From positions 29,921,690-29,985,689 of the forward strand of contig NC_067129.1 of assembly GCF_021347895.1 (NCBI RefSeq): 64,000 bases of DNA, read 5' to 3'. The first letter of the stretch is position 1, and each line of letters opens with the position of its first letter. Below the pieces are notes generated by a model. That model searched no databases, was not told the origin of the DNA, and saw only the letters and a list, made by a program, of their open reading frames with translations. Position numbers and translations under genes: made by a program. Shown piece after piece: positions 1 to 12,704 of this stretch. This stretch comes from Acanthochromis polyacanthus (taxonomy: Eukaryota > Chordata > Actinopteri > Pomacentridae).

Positions 1-1
1 A

Positions 2-85
2 GATGATGGTCGCCGAGCTGTGTTGCAGGATGATGAGATTAACCCGGAGATTGACATGATCTATGTTCCAGACCTTTGCCGTTGA
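2..85 (+). CDS. Possible C-terminal coding exon of a host gene (partial)
   Basis: The frame beginning at base 2 is open from the window edge to a TGA at 83-85 and encodes about 27 residues. The peptide is rich in acidic residues (DDG near the start, QDDEINPEID in the middle) and ends YVPDLCR. Its balanced composition is unlike the low-complexity ORFs elsewhere in the window. If real, it is the end of a last exon whose upstream part lies outside. The following ~800 bp has no competing signal and contains an AATAAA at 894-899 that could be a distal polyadenylation signal. I do not recognise the protein family. With only 27 codons, chance openness cannot be excluded. Confidence 0.35.
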   Translation, partial: DDGRRAVLQDDEINPEIDMIYVPDLCR

Positions 86-1200
86 TTGTAAAACGCACCA
101 ATGGCGGCGTGTAAATTCGGATGACTTCAGGAGGCTCAGATTGAGATTGATTTTTCCGACACGCTTCTGATGATGATAAACATGTGAGACGTACGGCACC
201 GACAGCCTCATAAACACGAAGCTTTGCTTATATTGGTTATATGTTTACTCTGAGGTGTTTTTAAATGTCAAAGCTCGAGAGTGATAAAAGTTTATATGTG
301 CTTTCAGAGCCCGGCAGTATTTTGCTCTGTCATTATTTGGCCGGGCATGTGGAGCATCTCAACGAGGGAGCTGAGGTCATCCAGATCAGTTTACAGGAAT
401 CACTGTGTCCTTGTCTCTCCTCCAAGTTTCTCCTGAATCTCTTTTATTCTCCTCCTTTACATCCATATCAATGATTTCCTGTCATCTCGTTTTCTCTCCC
501 AGCATCTGAGCAGCCAAACAAGAGTGGAACCAACTTTTTATTTTTCTGCAGATTCATTTGCATTTAACACAAACCAAACCTGAAGTTCTACATGCAGCTT
601 CTAATTCATCAAGTGAGATCTGCAAATTAACTGTGTGAGATGTTTAATCATTTGAATCCCAAAACCCACCAGCAGGTTTTTCTTCTTCTTAATAATCTGA
701 AATTACAACTTAAAAATTACACAATTTATCATATCAAGAAACTGTAAAAAAAAGTTCAGCTTTTTGACATTCTGTGAAATATATTGTTAATTATGATTTC
801 TTAGGATATAGCAGTGAGGACAGCGTTGAACAGTTGAAGTGGGTAACACAGTTATATTATAAACTGATCCAATGAAATTTTTAATTTCAATGAAATAAAT
901 TTCAATTCGAATAGCTTTTTTGTTTTTATTTTAAACACAACATGATACTGTAGGTGATTTTCTCCAGAAAGGAGTGTTGTAAAACTTAAAAAATACACTC
1001 TCCATGCTCTCTGAGACATTTATTAAGGATTAATCATATATTTATTTATGTGACACTGGCAATTTAGACATTCTTAATAGATCTGGAGATTTAAAGTTGG
1101 TATAGATGTGGACTATGAGGAAAATATTGTACTATACAGGTATAAACTATGAACAGTATGTAAGGGCTAAGATCTGACACACCTTGCCTGAATGTGTCCA

Positions 1201-1202
<2 letters not shown>
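86..1202. other. Possible 3' UTR, then unannotated single-copy DNA
   Basis: No convincing coding frame or repeat is seen. If the exon at 2-85 is genuine, the first ~810 bp would be its 3' UTR, ending near the AATAAA at 894-899. The rest is AT-rich DNA up to the TG microsatellite. Confidence 0.25.

Positions 1203-1271
<69 letters not shown>
1203..1271. repeat. (TG)n microsatellite
   Basis: About 34 uninterrupted TG dinucleotides. This is a perfect tract and therefore likely length-polymorphic. Confidence 0.98.
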
Positions 1272-1274
<3 letters not shown>

Positions 1275-2100
1275 TAAATTGACTTTATCAACCCTTTTGC
1301 AGTCCAGGGCTCCTTGTTCTTCATGTCACTGACTGTAATCCTGTGTAACTGTAAGCTAAAGATCATTATCATGCTACAGTTCTGTCCTTAAGGAGGCTTT
1401 TTCCGATGCTACATGGTTCCATTCTTTCTCCAAAATGATTCTAAGATTGGTTTGCTCTCATCGAGTGATGGAAACAAGAAGATTTCAAAGATTTCCACCA
1501 CCAGATGTCAAATACGCTGCAGCTGATTCTCATCCTGCCTTTTTTTTTTTTGGAAACGACCACCGTCTGTGGAAACCCCGGGCCCAGATCGATGCACCCT
1601 TTCCCCACAGTGTAAATTGGATGGCCAGGGATTGATTCATCTGAGAGCTCAGAGAGACTCAGAAACCTTTCCTCCTCATCTGCAGCAAACACACACAGAC
1701 ACACACATCTGCAACACACACAAGCAGGCATCTACATCCACAGTGGGCCTGCACAGCATCTTAACTCTCCTTAATCACGTAATGCGCTGTGAGTCCAGAC
1801 ACCTGGATCCTCTGCAGGCTGATCTCGATAATGGATCTGTGGCTCTCCAACACTTGACCTGGAGTGTAAGAACTGTGTGTACGTGCAAGCGGTCATTTGT
1901 CTGGCCTGGTCTGCACTGTCAACTCCCCCGCCCTCCGGAGGGCCGAGTGCAGGCAATTTGCTCGCTCGCACACAGTCACTGTACAGGTGCAGCCATTGTT
2001 AGAGTCCCACATTCAGCTGATTTAACTGCAACAAGACAGCCGCTCACAAAGTTCAGCCCTTTTCGGCCTTACTGTTCTTCTGCAGGATCCTTTAGAAATT
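1272..2100. other. Unannotated single-copy DNA
   Basis: A 181-codon frame runs through 1569-2114, but its composition is random-looking and it continues into the adjacent transposable element, so it is not called as a gene. It includes a short CA-rich stretch near 1687-1725. Nothing else is recognised. Confidence 0.5.
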
Positions 2101-2463
2101 ACACAACCATTTAAAAGTTTGGGGTCACTTAGAAATGTCCTTATTTTTGAAAGAAGCACTTTTTTCCAATGAAGATAACATAACTGTATGATAAATCCAT
2201 TCTAGACATAGTTAATGTGGTAAATGACTGTTCTAGCTGGAAACGGCTGATTTTTAATGGAATATCTCCATAGGGGTACAGAGGAACATTTCCATCAACC
2301 ATCACTCCTGTGTTCTAATGCTACATTGTGTTAGCTAATAGTGTTGAAAGGCTCATTGATGATTAGAAAACCCTTGTGCAGTTATGTTAGCATATTAATA
2401 AAGTGTGAGTTTTCATGGAAAACACGAAACTGTCTGGATGACTCCAAACTTTTGAACGACTGT
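2101..2463 (+). mobile_element. Non-autonomous TIR DNA element, copy 1
   Basis: The left end ACAACCATTTAAAAGTTTGG is the diverged inverse complement of the right end, which reads CCAAACTTTTGAACGACTGT. The 363-bp body encodes nothing. A second copy of the same family lies in the opposite orientation at 47757-48105; shared internal words include the AGTGTTGAAAGGCTCATTGA region and GTAGCATTAGAACACAGGAG read in reverse. The family is common in fish genomes from memory. The superfamily was not determined, and no clear target duplication is visible. Confidence 0.75.
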
Positions 2464-2514
2464 CTACCTTTCAGTTAACTCCATCATGCAGAGAGACGAA
2501 GGTGGTCACGTATA

Positions 2515-2762
2515 CTACCAGTCAAAAGTTTGGACACACCTTCTCATTTAATCTTTTTTCTTTATTTTCATGACTATTTACATTGTAGATTCTCACTAAA
2601 GGCATCAAAACTATGAATGAACACATTTGGAAGTCAAAACATGTTATATATTTTAGATTCTTCAGAGTGACCACCCTTTGCTTTGACTACTGCTTTGCAC
2701 ACTTTTTTTTTCTACTGCTTTGCACACTTGGTCTTCTCTGGATGAGGTTCATGAGGTAGCAG
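2515..2762 (+). mobile_element. Tc1/mariner terminal fragment (relic)
   Basis: It begins with the terminus-like CCAGTCAAAAGTTTGGACAC and continues through blocks recognisable as the end of a fish Tc1-like transposon, such as CATTGTAGATTCTCACTAAA and GGATGAGGTTCATGAGGTAG. A word is duplicated internally (CTACTGCTTTGCACAC occurs twice near 2685-2727), showing local slippage. No transposase remains. It lies about 50 bp from the TIR element at 2101-2463. Confidence 0.75.
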
Positions 2763-5700
2763 TATGTCAGTGTTTTGTGTCTTTGTAGACACTCTGTGGT
2801 CTTTAAGTTGTAGGTTGTTCGTAATGTTTTGCAGAAAGATAATATATTAAATGTGAACATTTTCAAGAATGTACTTTTTTGCACTAAAACAAAAGGAAGC
2901 ATTTGGAGTTGTGTTTATTTACAGGTTACTATGCTGTGATTTTACTGGTCCAGCCCACTTGAGATCATACTGGACTGAATGTGGAACCTGAACTAGACTG
3001 AGTTTGATACCTCTGATGTACAGAAAACCGGTTTTCAAGGAAAATAGTATTGGATTGGGATTCAGTATTGGCAGATATTAAATAGTAAATGACTTGGATT
3101 TGCACTGCAGGCAAGGAAATTAGATCTTTAATCAGTTAAATTACTAATGGTAACGGTTTGATTAACTATTAATCTTTAACATCCCTACGCCACATTGCAT
3201 TATTTATGCAGCTGTGCATCATTATTGTTCTGCTTCATGCTACATTGAAGTTGGTTCTATGTATGTTTTAATAGAAATATGTGATATATTGTAATTTCAA
3301 TACACAGTACCCAAAGTGCAAAGGTTTTAAAATGACTGGACATTTGGCTACTGAAGGTTTCTTGTGCAGATATGTATTTTTTCAACATGTTTGTTCATAC
3401 ACAGAAGAGCCCACATGTGTCGAACAGCAGACTGAGAATTGCTGCTTACACAGAGGTCAAGTTGTCTGTCAATAGGTGGAGACGGCCATGCAGGAAGACT
3501 GCAGGTTTACAGAAAGGCAAGGTCACAAAAAGACTCTCACAGTTATAGACTGATGGAAAAATCAAACTGAAAATCCCTCAAAGTGATGGAGAGAAGACAG
3601 AGCGGAGAAAAGAGGCGGCAGGTCATGACCCAGAGCTTTCATCTCATCCGTTAAACATGGCAGTGGCTCTGGCATTGCTTCGGCATATATGACACATTTA
3701 TTGACGTTTTCATTGCTGACAGAAGCGGCAGGATGGATTCAGAGGTAAACAGGAGCATTCAGTGTGCTCACATTCAGACAAATGCATCAAATCTCATCGG
3801 ATAGCGTTTCATCATTCAATAGGACGATGATCCTAAACACACGGTCAAATCAACCGGAGACGTTTCAAGGGTGAAGAGGTGTAAGATTCTTGACTGGCTG
3901 ATCTCAGTCCAACTGAGCTGAACACCTGAGAGAGGGAAGACACAAAGCACCTGCTGATGTTTATTAGACCACAAATGCTCGATAAAGTTCTACAAAATAT
4001 TACATCTAACGATTTTTTTAACTTCATGTGCAGAAATTCAATCTTCTGAAACCTAAACGTTGGGCATTATGTGTTAAAAGAGCTATACCTCCCACACAGT
4101 CATTTCTATGTCGGATTAAAGTGCGGAATTTAACATTTAAATCAAAGTCTGTTTCACACAAGCAAAACACGTTCACACAACGCTGATTCAGCACATCTAT
4201 CGCAGTTAAATCTGTCTGCATTTTACAGTATTTCAGGCTAGGAGATTTAAAATCAATTAAACTTAAATATCTAGAAAAAGTACAGCTGTAACAAGGTTTA
4301 CGTAGGTGAACCTGCGGAATTGAACCTGATGGTGACATTCCTGCACTGGTGAACTGGTAGTGACTAATTTTAGGTCAATATGAAATAACTAGTTTACCAG
4401 AGATGTAATCTGCTACAGCATCTAGGAGTTTGGTAGAGCTGATCTAGATAAACAAAAAAAAAAAAAACAGGATTGCAGTCTGAAAAAGAAGGGAATCAAT
4501 TTTGAGACATGCACCATGACCATGCATCAACTGTGTTTTGTGTAGTTATTCTCACTGTCAGAAGGGGACGACCAACTTAAGCAGGTTTAAAGCTCCTCAT
4601 ATGAAAGCTTATGGTGCATCTCTGCAGGATGCATCACTTCACTGCTTCTAAATCCACTTTGGTAGGGTTTAGACAAATAAAGCCTCTCTCTCTTTCCATA
4701 AACTTAAGGTCTTGGCTACTTTTGGCAAATCTGGAGCATCCACTCACCACTCAACGCTTCTGGAAACAACCTAAAAAACTTTTAAACTAACTGCTGTCAG
4801 TCTAAAATTAAAATGGACTCAGCAGTACTACTCACCTCAAATGTTACTAGAAACACTTTAGTAAACTGTTTTCATGACATCATAGTTTCCATTTGAGTCG
4901 TCATATTGGTCCAAGGTTCATCCAACCATGTGCAGCTGTAAGAAGCTGAATCCTGCTTTGTTTTACTGATGACATTGCCAAGTTGTAGACCAATCATGTG
5001 TCCAATGTTAGGAAGTAGCTAGTCTACAAATACCCTAGTGGACACACATCGTAAGACTTGACTTTTATTGACATTTGAACCTATAAAAAGGAGTTTACTG
5101 CAGTGAAATACTAAATGAAGGGTTTGGAAACAGAGTGGTCTAACCCACTTTCTGTAGTTTTTGAGAAAAATGGGTTCAAAGTTTTGTGTTTTCAAGAACA
5201 TTTGAAGCACCACTCTAACGCTGTATTTGGGTTAGACCACTTTGCCACTAAAATCTAGACCTTAAACTATTACAGAAACTATATAAAACTCAGTTTGGAT
5301 GGTTTGTAGGTTAGACCGCTCTGCTTCTGAAACCCCCAAATGTGATTTTAAGTTTATAAAAACTCATGAAAGTCTACAGACGTATGTATAAACACTTGCA
5401 GAAGTTCACTGGTTTGCAGAAATTGGTGTTGAGAAAATGCATAATGTCTGGTGATACAGCAGAAAGACAAATATACCATCAGGCTCCATTTATTTTAGGT
5501 GTTTCTCTTTGTTTGAATGTGGCTGGAAAAGTAAAGTGCCAAGTCCTTCACTTGGATATGAATAGGAACAATTAGTGTCCTTACAGCTAAAAGAGCAGAA
5601 ATAAAAAGTCAGGAAGCGGCGGCCTGGCAACCGCCTGAACGATGTTTTCCACCTGATTCTGAGAGAATATCTGCTGTTTCTGCCTCTGTATATCTTTAGC

Positions 5701-8429
5701 AGTCATTACCTTGTTTTCAGCAGAGTGGGGCTTTGTGCTGCACTGAGCAGATCCATTATGTTCACTCAGTGTTTACTGTTGCATGCAGCCACTGAGGTGG
5801 CTGTTTGTGGCTCTGAAAAGGCCGTTGTGGAGAGCTGTGATTCTCTCTCTCTCTTTGGAACCCACAAGCTATTCCAACGATCAGATCAGCTTTAAGACTA
5901 CAGCAAACCAGCACCCATTGATTTCTGTGGGTTTTGTCGGTCTTTCTGTGAAGCTGCTCCTGTCACGGACGCCCTAAGTAGCGATGGCACCTCCGGTCTC
6001 CGCCTCGCTGCTGCAGGAGCCTCCATGGAGCCGGCTGGACTCCGGCCTGTCACAAGCTGTTTAGGAGGCGGCGGATGGCGCCAGCCTTTAATCAGCTTCA
6101 GGGTCTCCATCGCGCAGCTCTCAGCCGCCGACATGCTGATACCGACAATCCAATCACCCACAACGCCCGTCAAAAGAAGAGGCGCTGGTGCCGACGCCGA
6201 CTCCTCTGGTTGCTCTCTTCCTTAGATGGGAATAAAGCCATGGGACGAACACAGAATCTGTGGGAATTAAAAGTAAAGTAAACTGATGGACTATCTCTTG
6301 TTAAGTGGTTTGTTATATATGCAGATGCAATTCATCCAGTCTATCTAAAGGAAGCTTTAGTTTAGCACCCATAAAAAAGCTGTTGTTAAGATGTGGCACA
6401 GATGGTGGAAGCTGTTAAAGGCATCAGCAGCAGCAACAAAGAATTGCTTAAATGTTGTGTTTGTGACAAACTACAGTATTCTCAAGCACACTTCTGGTAG
6501 AAGGAATGGTACTTAGAATTAACTTATTGAAACAGTTTGCTGTTGTCATTTATTTGGTTTTCTTCTTTGTAATCCACTGCACTTTCACATGTCACCAACA
6601 AAGAAGATTCTCTGTACATGAAGGACATGTCAGTCTGTACAAAAAACATTCATCTGCTGGATTTAAATGGAGGACAGTCGATCAATTTGAGATTGTTTTC
6701 AGGATATTTTAGACTTTGCTTTCAAGTAAGAGGATTGGAAAAGGTCGATCATGCAGTGTGCAATATTTCATCAGAGTGCGATTTTACTTTTTACTAGTAA
6801 CATTTCCATCATTACATTTTGCTTTTTAATTCTAATCTTATTTTAGCTGGCTTATTTGACCTTCAGTCATGTATCATAGTTTTTGCTTTGGTACAAGGCA
6901 CTGTATTTCAGATTAATAGTCTTATTTTATCTCATCAATGAATATCTGTTGGATATAGAGCTGATACAAACCCTGTTTATCGGAATATAATCATGCATTT
7001 CTGAGAGGTTTGGAGTGCCAACAAGAAGAAGATCAATTCAGAAAAACCACGACTGCTTTAACAGAAGAACTTAAGAGTCCTCTGGGAGATTCATCAGCCA
7101 ATAGAAAAGCTCAAACCCAATGAATACCACCTGGTCAAAACCAGTTACCCTTCAGGAAGGGTCAGACAAATTTGACAAGTACAGAACAAGTTTATAGAAA
7201 TCGCTTCTAAAAGTCAAGCTCGGGGCTCCAGGAAATCTTTCGAGGGCAAAGTACAAAGGAGAAGAGCTCGTTCCTTCTTACTTCAAATCCCAGTTGGAGA
7301 AGTCCAGATTGTGAACACCTGGTGAAGGAGGAAGAGTTCATTAGACAAACAACCTCAAAGGAACTTGAAGAAAACTTATTAGAAATCAAAGCGGCGCATC
7401 GGCTGCTGCAATAAAACTTTGATATACAACAACTCCTGGTCAAGGTTTCTCTTTGGTCTTCTCTGGGCACCTTTTGGATCTGCTGCTCATCATAATGCAG
7501 CTGTTCAGTTTGTGCTTTTACCCCGTCTTGGTTTGAAACACCCTCAAAGGAGCAAGGTCCAGGGGTTGATGCAGGAAAATGTTTAATGGTGCTTCAGAGA
7601 CGGTGCCAGCGGCCAAATCTCAGAGCAAGTCAGAGCCAAAGTTCTGCCCGCAGTTTTAATTAAGAATAAAATGTATACGGACTAATTCAACGCCTGCTTG
7701 TCTCTCCAGAACATGACATACATGCAGATCCAGCAGATGTAGTCTGCTGCTCGGCGTCACTTCGGATAGAATCATTTATAAAATATTAATTTAATTTTTC
7801 TCCAGAGGCTGGTATAAATTACTTTGATGCATAATTGGAAGAGCTGTACAGTGAATGCATCACAGTGAGTGATGTGAAGTTGTGCTGCAGGCGTCCTTAG
7901 GGTCAATCAGAGATGATCCTTTGAATATGGAACATTGTGTGGCTTCATGGTTGTGGTCATGCTGCAGCAACAAACATGTTCTTTTCTCTGAATAGACATT
8001 AGATGCTGCTTTTCCTGCTGTCCTGCTTTAAAGCGAGCCAATTGTTGGGAACATTATGTGATTAATTTAGATCACAAACAGTCCAAATGTGTCAGAGCTA
8101 CACTGGTGTACAACAAAAACCATATTATTGTTGCAAAAAATGCTGTAAAACTTTGAGGTTCTCATATTTTTAAGGGATAAGTCTTAGGATTCATCTTACT
8201 AACAGAAAAGAAATGGAGGTTTGTGCTTGATGTTCACTCAGGTCCATTTTTACCTGAAGAAAGTTTTTTTTCCCCCAACTGCAACCACATAGTTTGGAAG
8301 CCGTACACAAAAGTAAACATTGATTTCACCCAAACTACAAATTTCTCTCAAATATAGCCAAGAAGTTCAGGGTGCATAAACTTAATGAAGTTATTTTGTA
8401 GCATAAACAAAAGCAACAAGCGATAAAAT
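2763..8429. other. Unannotated single-copy intergenic/intronic DNA
   Basis: No gene, RNA or known repeat could be supported. Around 5120-5330 the word GGTTAGACC and its complement recur, forming a weak inverted repeat. A GC- and CpG-richer patch at 5935-6225 is listed separately. The short open frames in this stretch have random-looking translations. Confidence 0.5.
5935..6225. other. CpG-rich patch, possible exon or regulatory island
   Basis: About 290 bp clearly richer in GC and CpG than its AT-rich surroundings. It includes GGAGGCGGCGGATGGCGCC and GCCGACGCCGACTCC. On the minus strand a frame at 5898-6173 is open for 91 codons, and a plus-strand frame at 6025-6225 for 66. Neither resembles a family I know, and no convincing splice pair was found. 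It could be an unrecognised exon, a small CpG island or a GC-rich repeat remnant. Confidence 0.3.
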
Positions 8430-8645
8430 TACCGAAACTGACAGCAAACAGCAACTGAACATATGAATCCAAACCCAGTCACCTGAATATGTAGATTTTG
8501 TTGGTTAAAGTACAAGAAACTTGCAAGTCAGATGACACAAGATGTAATCACAGACCAATAGAAGAGAACAGGCTGAGAATAATATAGGAATTTTATAGTC
8601 GAACGAGTATGTTTTTGTGTTGTTTTGTTTGGAGCAACACGACTA
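8430..8645. repeat. Dispersed repeat, copy 1 (pairs with 12390-12665)
   Basis: It shares ordered blocks with 12390-12665: AATCCAAACCCAGTCA, CTGAATATGTAGATTTT, AGAAGAGAACAGGCTGAGAA and a TTTTTGTGTTGTTTT block. Same orientation, with small indels. Either an old duplication or two copies of an unnamed interspersed repeat. Confidence 0.7.
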
Positions 8646-9104
8646 CTACAAGTATGACATCTGACTGCGTTGCCATAAATGTTTCTTCAGGTCGACATAA
8701 TCTATCTTTAATATCTTTAAAACCAGAGGATCTGGCACAAAACACACAAAGTCATTGAGTAAAACTAGGTACATCTATTATTTAATGACCAAAGACCATG
8801 AAGGGCATAAAGTCTCTGTTGCCTTGATAACTTTCTGGAGATGTTTAAAACTTAATCATGGTATTTTAAACTGCAGTGATTTTGTTCCATTCTGGATGAT
8901 ATTTTATTGCCCCATTGCAGCCTCTTGCATTGCTTCTTGGGCTGTTTTTAGATCTGAATTGCAAAGTTCTGATGATACCTGTAACTCCCGATTCACATCC
9001 TGTTATGTCCGTAGAATGCAAGTTCCCAGTTTGGTTGGAGCTCAGAATGTTTTTTGTTTGGTCTTTTCTCATAATTCAAGTCTCTTTTGTAACGGTTCTG
9101 ATGG

Positions 9105-9553
9105 TCATCCGTCCAGGCATCCATCCAGGCATCCATCCATCCAGACATCCATCCATCCATTCATCCATCCATCCACCCATCCATCCATTCATTCATCCAT
9201 CCAGACATCCATCCATCCATTCAGGCATCCATCCAGGCATCCATCCATCCATCCATCCATCCATTCATCCATCTATCCAGGCATCCATCCATCCATTCAG
9301 GCATCCATCCAGGCATCCATCCATCCGTCCATCCAGGCATCTATCCATCCATCCATTCATCCATCCATCCATCCAGACATCCATCCATCCAGCCATCCAT
9401 CCAGCCATTCATCCATCCATCCAGACATCCATCCATCCAGGCATCCATCCATCCATCCATCCATTCAGGCATCCATCCATCCATCCATCCATCCATCCAT
9501 CCATCCATCCATCCTCCATCCATCCATCCATCCATCCATCCATCCATCCATCC
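9105..9553. repeat. (CATC)n tetranucleotide array
   Basis: About 450 bp of CATCCATC repeats interspersed with CAGGCATC, CAGACATC and CATTCATC variants. The variants recur in blocks, indicating expansion of short multi-unit segments rather than single units. Long frames on both strands (up to 290 codons on plus) encode HPSIHPS or GWMDGWMD repeats and are artefacts. Confidence 0.95.
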
Positions 9554-11589
9554 AGGGCATTTCAGATTTTCCTCTGCCATTTTTCCAGTTCCTCTTAAGG
9601 AATCTCAAGTGTTCCCAGGCCGGATGAGATATAAAATCCCTCCAGCAAGTTCTTGGTGGACCCCAGAGTCTCCTCCCATTTCAAAAGAAGGCGCCCAGTG
9701 GTATTATAGTCAGACTCCAAACCACCTCAGCTGGCTCTTTTCAATGCCAAGGAGCAGTAACCCTACTCTGAATTCCAACCTCTCCACCAAATCTCTAAAT
9801 ATGAGCCCAGACACCTTCAGAGGAAACTTTTTTTTAGATGTTTGTATCCATGACTCATTCTTTCGGTCACAACCCAGAACTCATGACCAAAGCTGAGTAT
9901 TTGAACATACAGTACACTGATGGGCTCAGCTCCCTTTTCACCATGATAGTCCAACTACAGCACTTTAATTTAACTTAATAAAGCAGTCTATAAGATTTTT
10001 CAAAGCCAGAACACACACTGGAGCTCTAAAGTTTTATCAAGTCGAACCAAAGCTACACAGTGTTTCAGGAAACTGGGCTTTTTTGACATCTGCCTGAAAC
10101 AAAGTACAAAAACATGGCAGTCAGCAATAGGATGCAGCTGTAGGTGTTGTTATTTACCTATAAACAACCCTTCACTTGTGAGTTTTTTTAATGTATTTGT
10201 GCATTTATGCTTTATTGAGTTCAAAGGCCAAATAAAATCTGATTACATCACATGTAAGAATTTAAAAAGATATAAAAGAAACTAAAATATTAGATTGTTT
10301 TGTTACATTTTTATTAACAATTACTATTTAACTTCTCTTTCAGTCTCTTTTTAGAATCCCACAGAAAACCAGACTTCCTCTGCACCTCCTGGTCTCAAGG
10401 TTAGGGTGGCGTTCAGGCCTGTTGTTTCATAAATCAGGGGATAATGTAATTGGCTAAGATCGAGTCAGGGAGGTGATTAATTTGCCTGACTCCTCCAGCA
10501 GCACTTAAGGTGGCATTACTAACACTCCAGATGTATTATTTCAACCGGAGGCCTCCCTTTTTGCGCTGAAAACCGGATGGAATGCTGAAAGTATGCGACA
10601 AAGAGGTAGTTTCTTCCTCCTCTTCAAACGTCTCTTCTTTGTTCTGTCTTCCTCTGGTTTCCCAACTAATGACACCATTCTTCTCTCGCTCTTTCCTTCA
10701 CTCCATCTTTTCTCTCCTTATCTCTCAGCAAACAGCCTGAAGAGCCTCTCTGTGGCCTACAGAGTGCCATGATGTACTCTACTTTAATGCCTGATTATAC
10801 ACCGTGACACATGCAAGAAAGAAAATTGAACTACTTGGTGACACCATCACTTATTGTCTCTCCTGCAAAGATGGCAGAAAAATAACTAAGCCCTTAAATC
10901 ACAGGTTATTCATAGATGCTTGATAGATAATATCTGTGTTCCAGGGTTAATTACAGAGTCTACTATAAGAGCAACACTTCTCCGTGTGTTCCAAGTAAAC
11001 TTTTTTAAGTTGCCTTCAAAGCTGAATGCAAAGTTTAAGAAAACATTTAATTGTATGCGAACAGCCACAATTGCATTGTGGAGAGTTCAGCTTTAAAGGC
11101 ATTCAGCCACTAATTCTCAGTGTCAGCTGATTAAACTGCTACTGCAGCCCGTAAACAACAAACAGAACAACTGCAAATAACTCCAAAAATGAGTGTTTGC
11201 AAAGGAGGTAGTGCAGAGAATGATAAAACTCTGCATTCAGAGGAGGTGGGGCGGCTGCAGTCGTGCTTCTTGTTGCCATATTACACATGAAGGTTAGAAA
11301 AACTCAAAGGAGCAGAAAAACAAAACCAGTTGTTGCCAAAAACAAGAAGAAGCAACACAAATGTTTTCCATCGAGGAAAGAAAAAACTGAAGAGAAGTCT
11401 TCAAGAATCATTTTCAAATGAGGAAAATTGTAGTTGTTCTTCTATGTCAGCTGTTTTGGTCAGATTTGGTGCTGAAGAAGTAGAAAAAGTCGATTAATCA
11501 GTTGAGTTGAATGTTCACTACAACAGAATTTAATCAGTCATCATGAAATCATGAAATTTCCCGAGCGCCCTCTATTGGCCAGCCGCCGC
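9554..11589. other. Unannotated single-copy DNA
   Basis: No gene recognised. The segment about 10390-10570 is compositionally balanced, free of repeats and rich in homeodomain-like ATTAAT/TAATTG words, so it is a candidate conserved non-coding element (see findings). Confidence 0.4.
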
Positions 11590-11880
11590 TGCATTTGGGC
11601 ATAAAAATTTTTGAAAAATAAACCTTCTCTTTTACAATTTTCTGCTCCATATTGATCGATAATAGGTAATAAGCTATCAAAGGCTTGATTGGCTCAGCTC
11701 ACACATCAGTGGTACCATTTTTATTCCATGTTTTCTGTGTTGTTTGCTAACCCTACTCTAATCACAGTAACAGGGTTGCTAATCCATGCTAATGTGATCT
11801 TTTTCTCAGCAGTAGAAGCTAGATATTTAGCTAGCTGTTACTGCTGACCAAGAGGACAAACTGACTGATGGAAAACAGTC
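11590..11880. repeat. Dispersed repeat R1, copy 1
   Basis: It is strongly similar to 31443-31735. Shared blocks include GAAAAATAAACCTTCTCTTT, ATCAAAGGCTTGATTGGCTC, GGTACCATTTTTATTCCATG and AACAGGGTTGCTAATCCATG, all in the same order and orientation. A third partial copy lies at 34393-34450. The 31-kb copy begins with a GGGTCATTCC terminus, so this may belong to a DNA-element family with that end. Confidence 0.8.
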
Positions 11881-12389
11881 TTATCCTGATAATATGAGGA
11901 AGAGTGACCGACAATGTGATGAAAATATGAAAAATAGAAGAGAGGACATAGCTTTGCTCAACTCATTCTTTGGAAAACTGTTTGATGATGTTTGTTCCTG
12001 TTTTCTTCTTCTTCTACCAGCTAAAAAGGTTATGCTAACAGGATTGCAAGCATAATAATTATTATTTAAAATATTATTTGGATTTATGAAGACAAAATAT
12101 TCCCACAATTACAAGAGACATCAATGAAAAAAATAAAACCAAATGAAGGTGATTTAAATTTAATTTTCACTTATTTGGCATTTTTAATAAATATTTTCAA
12201 ACCCTATTTTCAAACGTTTCTCTTAGTTTTGTTTATTTTTTATTTTTTAGATTTGGTCTCAGGACAAGAACATTTACACAACAAATGCTTGTTTTAGTAT
12301 TTTGTACATAGATTATTTGAAATTTGATGGGTGGGATGTAACATGTCCTCCAGTTCTGGAATGACTCATAAACAGAATCAAAAAGTCTG

Positions 12390-12665
12390 AAAATGACAGA
12401 AAACGACAGCAAATGGCAATTGAAAATGCCACAAAACAACGTGCAAATCCAAACCCAGTCAGCTGAATATGTAGATTTTATTCAACTTTTTCTGGTTAAA
12501 ATACAAGAAACTTCCAAGTGAGGTGACACATGATGTAAGACGGACCAACAGAAGAGAACAGGCTGAGAAACATGTAGGAATCTTGCATTTCTACAGGTTT
12601 TATTTTCAAACTAATACATTTTTGTGTTGTTTTATTTGGAGTAACACAACACAGTTTCACACACA
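12390..12665. repeat. Dispersed repeat, copy 2 (pairs with 8430-8645)
   Basis: Same ordered blocks as 8430-8645, with a slightly longer middle (extra CAACTTTTTC and CTACAGGTTTTATTTTC segments). It directly abuts the repeat beginning near 12705. Confidence 0.7.
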
Positions 12666-12704
12666 CTGCCATTTTTATCAGTTTTCTGTGGTGCAATCAG
12701 GCGT

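Noticed and set aside
1569..2114. 181-codon plus-strand frame
   Set aside because: It crosses a CA-rich tract and ends inside a transposable element; no motif.
8755..9627. 290- and 227-codon frames encoding His-Pro-Ser-Ile repeats
   Set aside because: They are translations of the CATC microsatellite in different frames.
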